A DNA stretch of 64,000 nucleotides, taken from assembly GCA_964448045.1 (NCBI GenBank), contig CAYUVF010000009.1:27527-91526 (forward strand), read 5' to 3'. This document shows, in pieces, positions 34,361 to 43,581 of this stretch (position 1 is its first letter; each line of letters opens with the position of its first letter). The DNA comes from CAYUVF01 sp964448045. Its GTDB lineage: Bacteria; Bacteroidota; Rhodothermia; Rhodothermales; Salinibacteraceae. Under the pieces are notes generated by a model. It was not told where the DNA came from, did not search any database, and saw only the letters and a list, made by a program, of their open reading frames with translations. A program made the position numbers and the translations under genes.

Positions 34361-34405
34361 AAAAAGAGCCCGGTCGCATTGGCAGGCCGGGCTCTTGTTT
34401 CTTTT
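34361..34405. terminator. Bidirectional terminator
   Basis: A perfect 10-bp stem (AAGAGCCCGG at 34364-34373 with CCGGGCTCTT at 34387-34396). An A-run precedes it and GTTTCTTTT follows, so it can stop both the BNR-protein gene and the convergent M23 gene. Confidence 0.85.
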
Positions 34406-34427
34406 CTGGCGTCATCGACAGCATCCA

Positions 34428-35732
34428 TCACCCATCGACGCGCAGGAGATTATCAACGAGCCCATCGGCCGAGCTGCGGGCGTATAGCGGAGAGGACGGG
34501 CCCGCATGGAGCCGTGGCCTCAGGCGATCCACCAGCGCCCGATATTGTTCGCGGAAGCGCGGATTCACAGGGCGCACGGGCGGCAGATCGACGTTCAGCG
34601 CGTTGATGGGCGTGCCATTCTTCCAGAAGTGGTAGTGCAGGTGGGGGCCGGTGGCAAGACCGGTGCTGCCGACGTATCCGATGATCTCCCCTTGCTTCAC
34701 CCGCGCACCACGCCGCACGCCGGAGGCGATGCGTGAGAGGTGCAGGTAGCCGGTTGTGTACGTCGAGTTGTGGCGGATTTTAACCCAATTGCCGTTGGCA
34801 CGGCCGTAGCCCGCCACGACGACGGTGCCATCGCCCACGGAGCGCACGGGCGTGCCGGTCGGCGCCGCGTAGTCGGTGCCTAAGTGGGCGCGGCGCTGGC
34901 CCGTAACGGGATGGAGGCGGCTCCGCGAGAAACGCGAACTGATTCGCGAGAAGCGGAGCGGCGACTTGAGCAGTTGGCGGCGCAGGCTGTTGCCGTTTTC
35001 GTCGAAGTAGTCACTGCGTTCACCCTCGTCGAAGTGGAAGGCGTAGTAATCGGTACCGCGGTGCGTGAAGCGGGCCGCGATGATTTTGCCGGGGGAGAGG
35101 GATTCGCCTTCCAGGTGCCGATCTTCGTAGATGACCCGAAACTGGTCTCCGGAGCGGATCCGAAAGAAGTCGATTTGCCACGCGAAGACCTCCGATAGCT
35201 TGAGTGCAATTTCCGGATGGAGCCCCTCTTCCTGAAGGGTCTGGTACAGTGACGAGGTGATCGTGCCGCCCGCCGTCTTCCACGCTACCGAGATGGGCCG
35301 GGTGCCGAGGCGTGACTGCTCGGGGTGGCGGATGTCGTACACCACGTGGCGGGACGGCGAGCGTTCGTAGACGAGATAATCGGCCTGTTGGAGCCACGGG
35401 TTGTAGTAGATCCGGTAGTGCTGTCCCGACCGGATGCGCCGCACATCGAACACGTCCCGCGTCGCGTCGGCCAGCTTTACCACGCTGACATACGGCACAT
35501 CCGCACGTTGAAGCAGATCCGAAAACGTCTCTCCGCGCCGCACGCGCCGATCCCGGATCTCGTAGATCTGTGTGGGGAGCCCGTAGGCATCGGTCGACGC
35601 GGTCGTTGATGCGGCAGCGGTCGGTGGTGGGCCGGAGGGCGGTGCCGAGGTATTCGAGCGGATCGCGAGAAAGACGATAAGCGCCAGGGGCAGCGCGACG
35701 AGCGACGCGTACGCTGCAGTGCGGGAGATCAT
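34428..35732 (-). CDS. M23-family murein endopeptidase
   Basis: A protein of about 434 residues with an N-terminal membrane anchor or signal (YASLVALPLALIVFLAI). A LysM/OapA-like region (RRGETFSDLLQRADVPYVSV) is followed by a middle beta domain and an intact LytM domain. The zinc ligands are complete: HLGTDYAAPTGTPV, GYLHLSRIA and GPHLHYHFW. It should cut peptidoglycan cross-links, in contrast to the degenerate EnvC-like protein at 23942-25156. I take the ATG at 35732; the frame is open to 35789. Confidence 0.9.
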   Translation of the reverse strand: MISRTAAYASLVALPLALIVFLAIRSNTSAPPSGPPPTAAASTTASTDAYGLPTQIYEIRDRRVRRGETFSDLLQRADVPYVSVVKLADATRDVFDVRRIRSGQHYRIYYNPWLQQADYLVYERSPSRHVVYDIRHPEQSRLGTRPISVAWKTAGGTITSSLYQTLQEEGLHPEIALKLSEVFAWQIDFFRIRSGDQFRVIYEDRHLEGESLSPGKIIAARFTHRGTDYYAFHFDEGERSDYFDENGNSLRRQLLKSPLRFSRISSRFSRSRLHPVTGQRRAHLGTDYAAPTGTPVRSVGDGTVVVAGYGRANGNWVKIRHNSTYTTGYLHLSRIASGVRRGARVKQGEIIGYVGSTGLATGPHLHYHFWKNGTPINALNVDLPPVRPVNPRFREQYRALVDRLRPRLHAGPSSPLYARSSADGLVDNLLRVDG

Positions 35733-35819
35733 AGAGCGGAGAGCAAGCAGGTGAGAGCCTCGGAGACCATGCCGGTGCCCTTCAACCAAGGAGCAACGGC
35801 AGGTAAAGTCAATAGACGG

Positions 35820-36401
35820 CTACGAATTTTCTGGATCGTTTTTCTGATCGGGCGACCATGTATCTTCCCGGATGCCCGCCTGCCGGTTGGCCCAACGTGC
35901 AAGGACGAAAAGCAGGTCGGAGAGGCGGTTGAGGTAGATGGCGGCCTGTTGATTGAGCGGCTCTTGTGTGACGGCCTTCACCGTGAGGCGTTCGGCGCGG
36001 CGGCAGGTGGTCCGGGCGCTGTGGAGCGTGGCTGCCGCCGCCGTGCCGCCGGGGAGGATGAAGTTGCGGAGCGGATCCAGTTCCTCGCTGTACGCGTCGA
36101 TGTCGGCTTCGAGCTGGTCCACGTGTTCTTGATCGATGCGGGGGACCACCGTTTTGGCATCTTCCGGTGTGGCAAGATCAGCGCCGAGGATGAAGAGTTC
36201 CTCCTGAAGGCGTCCGAGCGTCGTATCGAGCCGTCCGGCGCCGGGCTCGCCGGCCAGGTGGGCGCGTGCTACGCCGATCGACGAGTTCGTTTCATCCACC
36301 GTGCCGTACGCGTCGATGCGCGGATGGCTTTTCGTGACGCGTTTGCCACCGAACAGCGCCGTGGTGCCTTCATCGCCGGTCCGGGTGTAAATTTTTTTCA
36401 T
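35820..36401 (-). CDS. Cob(I)alamin adenosyltransferase, PduO type
   Basis: A 193-residue ATP:corrinoid adenosyltransferase that makes adenosylcobalamin. The N-terminal KIYTRTGDEGTTALFGGKRV is the ATP-binding hallmark; the later RTTCRRAERLTVKAV and YLNRLSDLLFVLARWAN blocks are also typical. Fifty bp upstream on the same strand is an ABC ATPase of the B12/iron-chelate type, so the pair may handle cobalamin uptake and activation. Confidence 0.93.
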   Translation of the reverse strand: MKKIYTRTGDEGTTALFGGKRVTKSHPRIDAYGTVDETNSSIGVARAHLAGEPGAGRLDTTLGRLQEELFILGADLATPEDAKTVVPRIDQEHVDQLEADIDAYSEELDPLRNFILPGGTAAAATLHSARTTCRRAERLTVKAVTQEPLNQQAAIYLNRLSDLLFVLARWANRQAGIREDTWSPDQKNDPENS

Positions 36402-36450
36402 GGGCCAAGATTAATCGAGAAGAAGGAAGGAGATCCATTAGGGCGTTGAA

Positions 36451-37260
36451 TTAGGGCGTTGACGGGACGGGCACCGAGGATGTCCCGGTGTGTTGCCCCC
36501 GGTATTCGATGCGCAGCGGCCCCTCGGGGGGAGCGTGTACGCTGGCTTCCATCCGAAAGACGGAGGCAATTAAATCGGCGGTGAGCACCGAGGCAGGGGG
36601 ACCCTCGGCGACGAGGCGGCCGTCATCCAGGATCAGCAGCGCATCGGCGTAGCGAGCGGCTAGCTCCAGGTCATGGAATACCGCAAGAATGGTGCGACTG
36701 CGCTCGACAAGCTCCTGGACCTGGTCCATGAATGCAAACTGATAGTGTACATCGAGGTGCGCCGTCGGCTCATCGAGCAGTAGGAAGTCGGCTTCCTGAA
36801 CGAGCGCCTGAGCGAGCAAGACGCGTTGCAATTCGCCGCCGCTCAGGGAGAGCACGGAGCGGTCGCCGAAGCCTTCCAGTTCCACCTGAGCCAGGGCGTC
36901 CTGCACAAGTTCGTGGTCGCGGCGGTTGTAGGATTGTAGCCAGCGCTTGTGTGGCGCGCGCCCCAGCAGGATCAGTTGGCGCACGCTGAAATCGAAGGTG
37001 AGCGTTGGGGACTGGCGCACGAAGGCCATCCGCTGGGCGAGACCTCGCGGCGACCATGTACGGACGGAGCGCCCGTCAAACTCAAGCGTCCCCGTGTAGG
37101 GCACCACCCCGCTGATGGCGCGCAGTAGCGTCGTTTTGCCACTCCCGTTGGGCCCAAGAAGTCCCACCCACGACCCCGCTTCGATCTCGAAGGACAGGTC
37201 GTGGAGGATGGGCTGCCCGCCGAGGGCTACATGGATTTGGTCAGCGGTGAGCAGCGCCAC
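36451..37260 (-). CDS. ABC transporter ATP-binding protein, iron-chelate/cobalamin type
   Basis: A 269-residue ABC ATPase. Walker A is GPNGSGKTTLLRA, the signature LSGGELQRVLLAQAL and Walker B FLLLDEPTAHLD, with the H-loop in AVFHDLELA. The length and the Q-loop context (MAFVRQSPTLTFDFSVRQLI) match FecE/BtuD-type subunits. The permease and binding protein are not adjacent. Its position upstream of the cobalamin adenosyltransferase hints at B12 import; the substrate remains inferred. Confidence 0.88.
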   Translation of the reverse strand: MALLTADQIHVALGGQPILHDLSFEIEAGSWVGLLGPNGSGKTTLLRAISGVVPYTGTLEFDGRSVRTWSPRGLAQRMAFVRQSPTLTFDFSVRQLILLGRAPHKRWLQSYNRRDHELVQDALAQVELEGFGDRSVLSLSGGELQRVLLAQALVQEADFLLLDEPTAHLDVHYQFAFMDQVQELVERSRTILAVFHDLELAARYADALLILDDGRLVAEGPPASVLTADLIASVFRMEASVHAPPEGPLRIEYRGQHTGTSSVPVPSTP

Positions 37261-37529
37261 GGGGAGAACGAATGCAGTGAAGATTACATGGGGGGATTGA
37301 GAACGAGCAGGACTCCGGCAAGATTCCGGTTCTATCTCCGGTGTACGTTCGCGGTAGGGAGGTTTGGATGAATCTTCCCGATCAGGTTGCGCCAGAGGCT
37401 ACATTCTTTCTGCAGGTGTGACTTCAGGCTGTTTGGCTACGTGTGGCGACCTACAGGACAACGCCTACCCTGCCCCGTTACAATCTGACCCTTCATCAAC
37501 ACACCGCGACGCCCCACCTCGCGAACTTT

Positions 37530-38615
37530 ATGTCTACCCCGGCTCCACATGTCGATCCGCTGATCAGCAAGTACTCCTCGTTTGGGGCAACGGCCTCGAA
37601 CGCCTCGCGCCGAGCGGGGCTGTCGTCCGTCCCCGAGCTAATGATGAGCGTCCTCGATCCGCCGGAAAACGAGACGTTCGACGTGTCGCACCTGCGGGAT
37701 CGGGTAACTATCATGCTCCTGTTCGAGCAAATTGTTACGCTCGATCAGATCCGGGCCGTCTGGCCCCTGTGGCGGGCGATGGAAGAGGCGCAGGCTACGC
37801 TCCCGCTCTGGCGCCTTCTTCCCATTCACGCCGGCGTCGACTCGGACGAGGTGTTCGACCTGGCGGCGCGGGTGTACTCGTTTGAGCGGGTGGATATTCC
37901 CTCGTCGTACAATGTGCTCCACTTCGTCAAAGAGCATCGCGCCGAGTTTACTCCCGACCAGTGGGAGCGGATGTACGAGCTCTCGGTGTTGCCGGTGGCA
38001 ATCGAGTATCCCACGCGCTCAACGGAGCAGTGGATTTTTGCCTCCTACGATCCAGGGCATCCGTCGCTGGCTGCGTTTCTGGACGGATTGGGCGTGTCGT
38101 ATCGGGTTCGCTTTGCGCCGGTCGCTGTGATGGAGGAGGCGCTTGATACCGTCTTTCCCCATCATGAATCGGCGGACGCCGTGCTCGGGCCGGCCGATGT
38201 GTTTGGGTGGTCTGTTTCCCACGCCGATCGGGCCCAATCGGCTCCGAAGCGCGCAGTTACGCCCAAGACGCTGCTCAACATGATGGAACGCATCTTGGTG
38301 GATTGCGTGCGCGAGGGCATCCGGCGGGTATGTGTGATCCCGAACGTCGATCGCGAAACCGAACTGCATATCAGCCGGGACGATGGGAATGAGCACTGGC
38401 GCACCCGCGACGATATTCCACCGCGCCAGTTTTTGACGTTCGTACGGCGCCGGATTATCGACACGCATCGCGACGACGCATCGGAGGCGCCGGAGGCAAC
38501 GATCCACCGCTGGATTGACGGCACGCGGGTGAGCTTTCAGATTCGCCACCTGCCGGTCCGCGATCCGTCGAACAGCATCAACACGTCGTTCGTCTCGATC
38601 GAGATGCTCCCGTAG
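37530..38615 (+). CDS. GspE/PilB-like protein lacking the ATPase domain
   Basis: A protein of about 361 residues. Its middle region (WERMYELSVLPVAIEYP ... ASYDPGHPSLAAFLDG) looks like the MshEN/T2SSE_N domain of type II secretion and type IV pilus ATPases. The following LLNMMERILVDCVREGIRRV and RWIDGTRVSFQIRHLPV resemble the N2E domain (AVxxGASDIHIEP ... FRIDG). The protein ends there, so Walker A, Walker B and the Asp/His boxes are missing. It may be a regulatory or scaffold paralog that binds a ligand such as cyclic di-GMP. I assign this by pattern, not by alignment. Confidence 0.6.
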   Translation: MSTPAPHVDPLISKYSSFGATASNASRRAGLSSVPELMMSVLDPPENETFDVSHLRDRVTIMLLFEQIVTLDQIRAVWPLWRAMEEAQATLPLWRLLPIHAGVDSDEVFDLAARVYSFERVDIPSSYNVLHFVKEHRAEFTPDQWERMYELSVLPVAIEYPTRSTEQWIFASYDPGHPSLAAFLDGLGVSYRVRFAPVAVMEEALDTVFPHHESADAVLGPADVFGWSVSHADRAQSAPKRAVTPKTLLNMMERILVDCVREGIRRVCVIPNVDRETELHISRDDGNEHWRTRDDIPPRQFLTFVRRRIIDTHRDDASEAPEATIHRWIDGTRVSFQIRHLPVRDPSNSINTSFVSIEMLP

Positions 38616-38625
38616 CGCAGACGGA

Positions 38626-41600
38626 TCAGAGTCCGACTTCGACGCCCAGGAGCCAGCGGAATGCGAACTCGTCTTCGTCGGTGTCGATGATACCGGGATC
38701 GCTGGCCCAGAGGGGGAAGGCGGCCCGTAGGCGCAGGCCCGAGAGTACATCGGATTGCCGGGTCCAGCGCTGCAGGGGCCGCAGCGTCGCCACGTCATAG
38801 GCGAGGCTCAGGCCGGCATCGGCGATCAGCGCGTCTGTGTCGAAGCCCGATAAGAAGTCGCCGTCGCTCCACGCCGTGCCGTAGCCGGAAAAGGCCTCAA
38901 CGTGGAGCGGGCGGATCCACGTGTTTTGTGAGCCGAGGCCGGTTTGCAACGAGAGGCGTCCGGCGACCATGTTACGGCCCAGGGGGGTCCCTCCGATGTA
39001 GCCAATCAGCCCATCTCCATCGGCAGCGAGAAGGTACGCCTGCGGGCCCATCGGCTGGAGCGCGGCCAGGTGCACCTCACCCAGCGGATCCTCGAACGGC
39101 GCGGCTACCGAGCGGAACGCATCGCTGCGCCAGCGCTCCTCGAACGAGGCTGCGCCGAGCCGGAACCGTTTATGAAAGGCGAGGTCGCGGCTGCCCATCC
39201 CAAAGGCAAAGGCGGCGCGGGCCTCGAAGGGGCCAATCGGGACGGTTTTGACGGCATCCAGACGGAACCGCGCGACGCCATCGGAGGCGCTGGCGACACT
39301 CGAAAACGAGGTGGAGGAGCCGACTTCGCCCATTACGTGCAAGCGATCGCCCTCGCCCTCGGCGGTGTAGTCGAATCGGGCAGAGACCAGGCTGCGGTCG
39401 CTGGAGAGCGTGGGTACGGCGTTATCGGCGGCGAAGACGCGGTCGGTGGGGGCGTACTGGTGGATTAGCGCGAGGGATGCGTGCTGGTTGGTCGAGGCGC
39501 CGTACGAGGAGAGGTCATGGCGCAGGCGAACCGTATTTTCGAAGATGCCGAGGTGGTGTTCGGCGCCCAGCGTCAGGGTCGTTTGCGGGGTGATGCCGCG
39601 CAGGTCTCGCGTGTAGCGCAGCGCGTAATCGATTCCGTCGATGAAGGATGTTTCCGATCCAAAGAGCGACGTCGTCAGATCGGGATCGTCCCCTCCGGAA
39701 GCGATGATCTGCGGCCACAGGGTGAGCGTCGCTTCCAGCTGATGCCGGCCGAAGATGTATTGTCCGCGCGCTTGCACACCGGCCCCAACGCCGAACTGAT
39801 CGGCATACTGGATCAGTGGCCGGTATCCGATTCCGTACTCGAACCACGAGGGCTGCGGCGGTTGCAGCAAGTGTGCGCGCCTCGGGAAATGGTCGCGGTT
39901 GTTGAGCCGGTTGCGATCCGGCATCTGTCCTCGCGGGTCAATTTCAACGGCGGTGACTTCAGCTGGCAGATCGACGCTGAAGCTGTATTCCGGGAATGTC
40001 CACAGCCACGGATCGGCCACGATCCAGTCGTCGGCCACCGGTTTGTGCCCTTGCATGATGCCGAGCGGAATGTTTACCCACTGTTCGGAGCCGTCGGCCA
40101 GGGTCAGGCGCAGGTCGATGGGCATCACCATCCCGTCCACCCGCTCCAGGCTGATGGTTGCCTCCCAGCCGTCGGCCGTGCGGCGCTGTTGGAGGTCGTC
40201 GACGGCGTAATCGAGTGAGCGGTCCATGTTGAGGACCTGCTCGAAGTACCAATCGAGCCGGAGCCCGCTGACGTCTTCGGCGAGGGCTTCGAGATCGAAG
40301 GGGTCGGGGTGCTGGAAGGTGCGCTCGCGGTAGTAGGCCTGCAGCCACTCGTCGCGCAGCGAATCGGAGATGACGTAGCCCATCATATCGACCAGCATTT
40401 CACCGCCAGGGTAGGCGGCAACGCCGTACGCGACGTTCGTCGTGAACCAGTCCGATGGCGTGTTAAATCGTTCGAACAGCCCCCGCTCTTTCACCGAAAG
40501 AATGCTCAGGTAACTGCCCTGATGGTTCGCGTCGCGTCCGGCAACGTGGGCGACGGCTTCGGAGGTGGCGTAGCTCGTGAAACCCTCGTCCATCCAGGCG
40601 TAATCGGCTTCGTTGCTACCGAGGGTCGCGTAGAACCATTCGTGGGCGGCTTCATGCGCGGTGACGCCAAGCAATGAGCCGGGCGACCGCTCGCCCGTGA
40701 GGAAGTTAATCATGGGGTACTCCATACCGCCGTCGCCTGCTTGCGCTACGGTGAACTGCGGATAGGGATAGGGGCCATACTGCTCGCTGAAGAAGTCGAT
40801 GATGTCGGGCACCCAGCGGTGCATCGGCTGCCAGCGCTCCTCTACATCGGGTTCGTAGAGGAGGTGGTACGTCGGACCGTTTTCGCTTGGAATCTTTTCG
40901 TGGATGAAATCGGGATCGGCGGCCCAGGCGAAGTCGTGGACGTTTTCGGCGTGGAAGTGCCACGTCAGCGAATCGGTGGGGGAGGAGCCGGAGGGGCGGT
41001 AGGTGGCAGCGCCCTCGGCATCGTATCCGTGGCCTACTTCATCGGGGTTTTGCAGCACGCCGGTGGCGCCGATGGTGTAGTCTGCGGGCAGCGTAATCTC
41101 GACATCGAAGGTGCCGTAGGGCGCATAAAACTCGCGGCCGACGTACGGATCGGCGTGCCAGCCGCGCTCATCGTATTCGGCGATTTTGGGGTACCACTGG
41201 CTCATCGAGTAGTCGATGCCTTCGCGGTTGTCGCGGCCGCTGCGGCGCGTCTGGAGTGGCACTTGCGAGTGAAAGCGCATCCGGAAGACCGTCGATGTGC
41301 CGGGTGGAATGGGTTCGTTGAGGTCGACGCGCACGACGGTATCGGTGATGTGGTAAGCGACGGGCTGGCCGTTTTGGGTGAGCGACTCTATCCGGTGGAA
41401 GCCGATCTCATCCGGCCCGAGGTTAAAAATCCGCGGAACGATGCGGCCGTCCGGATCGGGCAGATGGCGATTGCGCTCTGCCATCATCGAGTTCGGGTGG
41501 AAAGCATTGAAGTAGAGGTGATAATAAACGGTGTCTAGCGTATCGGGCGAATTGTTGGTGTACTGCACGCGTTGGTGGCCCTGCATGCGGTGGCGGTCGG

Positions 41601-41721
41601 CCTGGAGCGTGATGTCCATCTCGTAGGCTACCTCCTGGCTCCACGCGTCGGGTGCCTGGGCCTGGGCCGGCCCCGCGAGGCCGAAGAGAAGAAGAAATGT
41701 CACCAATGAAGAAATACGCAT
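38626..41721 (-). CDS. M1-family metallopeptidase fused to a probable outer-membrane beta-barrel
   Basis: A 1031-residue protein with a signal peptide (SLVTFLLLFGLAGPAQA). Residues about 25-600 are an M1 peptidase with zinc site HEAAHEWFYATLG near residue 355 and the third ligand in MDEGFTSYATSEA; GGMEYPMINF is the exopeptidase loop. Residues about 620-1031 alternate hydrophobic and polar positions in amphipathic strands (for example GVGAGVQARGQYIFGRHQLEA), which looks like an outer-membrane barrel or surface-antigen domain. This would anchor the peptidase on the cell surface or the periplasmic face. The domain boundary is approximate. Confidence 0.82.
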   Translation of the reverse strand: MRISSLVTFLLLFGLAGPAQAQAPDAWSQEVAYEMDITLQADRHRMQGHQRVQYTNNSPDTLDTVYYHLYFNAFHPNSMMAERNRHLPDPDGRIVPRIFNLGPDEIGFHRIESLTQNGQPVAYHITDTVVRVDLNEPIPPGTSTVFRMRFHSQVPLQTRRSGRDNREGIDYSMSQWYPKIAEYDERGWHADPYVGREFYAPYGTFDVEITLPADYTIGATGVLQNPDEVGHGYDAEGAATYRPSGSSPTDSLTWHFHAENVHDFAWAADPDFIHEKIPSENGPTYHLLYEPDVEERWQPMHRWVPDIIDFFSEQYGPYPYPQFTVAQAGDGGMEYPMINFLTGERSPGSLLGVTAHEAAHEWFYATLGSNEADYAWMDEGFTSYATSEAVAHVAGRDANHQGSYLSILSVKERGLFERFNTPSDWFTTNVAYGVAAYPGGEMLVDMMGYVISDSLRDEWLQAYYRERTFQHPDPFDLEALAEDVSGLRLDWYFEQVLNMDRSLDYAVDDLQQRRTADGWEATISLERVDGMVMPIDLRLTLADGSEQWVNIPLGIMQGHKPVADDWIVADPWLWTFPEYSFSVDLPAEVTAVEIDPRGQMPDRNRLNNRDHFPRRAHLLQPPQPSWFEYGIGYRPLIQYADQFGVGAGVQARGQYIFGRHQLEATLTLWPQIIASGGDDPDLTTSLFGSETSFIDGIDYALRYTRDLRGITPQTTLTLGAEHHLGIFENTVRLRHDLSSYGASTNQHASLALIHQYAPTDRVFAADNAVPTLSSDRSLVSARFDYTAEGEGDRLHVMGEVGSSTSFSSVASASDGVARFRLDAVKTVPIGPFEARAAFAFGMGSRDLAFHKRFRLGAASFEERWRSDAFRSVAAPFEDPLGEVHLAALQPMGPQAYLLAADGDGLIGYIGGTPLGRNMVAGRLSLQTGLGSQNTWIRPLHVEAFSGYGTAWSDGDFLSGFDTDALIADAGLSLAYDVATLRPLQRWTRQSDVLSGLRLRAAFPLWASDPGIIDTDEDEFAFRWLLGVEVGL

Positions 41722-41934
41722 GGGGGCGGAGAGCGTCAGTGGAAAGATGGACCTCCAATGAAGGTACGCGTACCCACAACGAACAAAAGAAGCGCGCTCA
41801 GACGCAAGCGCCGGGGCCGGTGTGCTCCACTCTTTGCAGAAGGTTAGGAATCACTGATGGCCGCGCGGTCGTTCAGAGAGATCCGGGGACGCGACCTCGT
41901 CCTATCCCGTTGCACCAACCGTAGAGGTGATGGC

Positions 41935-42228
41935 ATGACGAAGGCAGATTTGGTGGATCAGATTGCGGAAGGAACCGGCCTGACCAAAATTGAGACGAAG
42001 GCGGTGGTGGAGGGCTTCATGGCGGCGGTTTCGCAGGCGATGAAAGAGGGCGAGCGCATTGAGCTGCGCGGCTTTGGCTCGTTCGAAGTGAAACACCGTG
42101 CGGCTCGTACTGCCCGCAACCCGCAGACCAATGAGCCGGTGGAGGTTGAGGCGCGCTACGTTCCCGTGTTTAACGTCTCCGACGGGTTGCAGGAGGATGT
42201 CGACCGGGCAATGAAAGCGCGCGAGTAA
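41935..42228 (+). CDS. HU/IHF-family DNA-binding protein
   Basis: A 97-residue histone-like protein. It starts MTKADLVDQIAEGTGLTKIE, has the DNA-binding arm around RGFGSFEVKHRAARTARNPQT, and ends with the usual helix (VSDGLQEDVDRAMKA). The ATG at 41935 has a fair Shine-Dalgarno sequence (GAGGTGAT). It bends and compacts DNA. Whether it works as an HU homodimer or an IHF-like subunit cannot be told. Confidence 0.93.
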   Translation: MTKADLVDQIAEGTGLTKIETKAVVEGFMAAVSQAMKEGERIELRGFGSFEVKHRAARTARNPQTNEPVEVEARYVPVFNVSDGLQEDVDRAMKARE

Positions 42229-42268
42229 GCCCCCAACGCCTCGTTTGTTGTAGTCAAGTCCAAAAGGT

Positions 42269-43474
42269 ATGTCAGCATCCAACGCTTCCACCTGTCCATC
42301 TTGTGGCGCCCGCGTAGCCGATGGCGCCGGCGTGTGCGACCTCTGCGGCGCGCAGATAAGCGCGGGCGACCCGGATCACCGGACGCCCGATGAGGATCCG
42401 GCCCAACTCGAAGCGAAGCCGTCGGATAGCTCGCCGTCCGAGGGGGACGGTTCCGCTGGGGTGTACTGTAACGCATGCGGCTGGGAGAACCCATCGGACG
42501 CCCGGTTTTGCAGCCAGTGCGGGGAGCGCTTACAACGCGTCGATGCGCCGTTGGAGGACGCGCGTCCGGTAGCGGCGGAGCTTCCGCGCGGGGAGGGAGT
42601 CCACCCCGGATCGGAGGGGTCGTCTGCGACGGAGGACGAAGAGACCCGGCTCGGATGGCAAGTTGGGGCCGTGGTGGGCATCGGTGTGCTGCTGGTCGTC
42701 GGGCTCTTTCTGATCAGCTCGTGGAGCGGATCGGCGACCGGCGGATCGGCCGCGGAGGAGGCGGGAGCTACGCCGCAGGCAGAGGGGGCGCCCCCGATGC
42801 AATCGGCGCCCATAGGTAGCGGAGGCGCAGCGGACCTCGCGACGCTCGTCGAACGCACCCAGCAGGCAGAGCTTCCCCCGCAGCTGGCGGCTCGCACCGA
42901 TTCGCTCCGGTCGGTCATCGAGCGCAGTAGTGGCCTGCAGCAGCAAGCAGCGCGGCGTCAGCTGGTGAACGCGTTCGTCGGTGGCGGACGGCTGGGCCCT
43001 GCGGCCCAGGCACAGAAGCGGATTGCCGAAACCTCGGGGGCGGCCGAGGACTGGCGGCGCACGGGCGATCTGCTGTACAGCTGGATGGAGACGCTCGGCG
43101 ATCAGCCGCGGTCGCGCTCCGTCGCGCAGCACGTGGTTGACGCCTATCAGAAGGTGCTCGACCAGAATCCCGGGAACCTCGACGTGCGCACGGACATGGC
43201 GACGGCCTATCTGCAGACGAACACCCCGATGCGCGGGGTCGAGGAGATTAACCGCGTGCTGGAGCAGGATCCCGATCACTTCCAGGCGCGGTTCAACAAG
43301 GGCATCATGCTGACAATGATTGGGCGCACCGATCAGGCCATCGAGCAGTTCGAGCGTGTCAAGGAGATTGTGGGAAGCGAGTCGCCGTATTACCAGCAGG
43401 CCAATCAGGCGATCCAGACGATCCGTGAGCAGTCACAGCCCGATCCGCCGAGCGAGCCGGCGAATCCGTCGTGA
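42269..43474 (+). CDS. Double zinc-ribbon, single-span membrane protein with TPR tail
   Basis: A 401-residue protein. Two short zinc ribbons open it (CPSCGARVADGAGVCDLCG at about residue 9 and YCNACGWENPSDARFCSQCG at about 68), separated by an acidic linker. A single membrane span (VGAVVGIGVLLVVGLFLIS) sits near residue 138. The rest is helical with TPR-like repeats (DAYQKVLDQNPGNLDVRTD, INRVLEQDPDHFQARFN). The topology suggests cytoplasmic ribbons and a periplasmic TPR scaffold. Function unknown. Confidence 0.75.
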   Translation: MSASNASTCPSCGARVADGAGVCDLCGAQISAGDPDHRTPDEDPAQLEAKPSDSSPSEGDGSAGVYCNACGWENPSDARFCSQCGERLQRVDAPLEDARPVAAELPRGEGVHPGSEGSSATEDEETRLGWQVGAVVGIGVLLVVGLFLISSWSGSATGGSAAEEAGATPQAEGAPPMQSAPIGSGGAADLATLVERTQQAELPPQLAARTDSLRSVIERSSGLQQQAARRQLVNAFVGGGRLGPAAQAQKRIAETSGAAEDWRRTGDLLYSWMETLGDQPRSRSVAQHVVDAYQKVLDQNPGNLDVRTDMATAYLQTNTPMRGVEEINRVLEQDPDHFQARFNKGIMLTMIGRTDQAIEQFERVKEIVGSESPYYQQANQAIQTIREQSQPDPPSEPANPS

Positions 43475-43581
43475 GCTCCATCGACCGTCTGAAAATCGGA
43501 TGAAGGCGTCCGTGTGTGCATCGCAGGGACGCTTTCTTATATTGGGGCCACGATGTGCTTCGACGCTCATTCCATGATGCC

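Noticed and set aside
37261..37529. Possible TPP or cobalamin riboswitch near the ABC ATPase
   Set aside because: The minus strand has ACCTGATC at 37380-37387, but the rest of the TPP core is missing, and no B12-box or other cobalamin core elements are visible.
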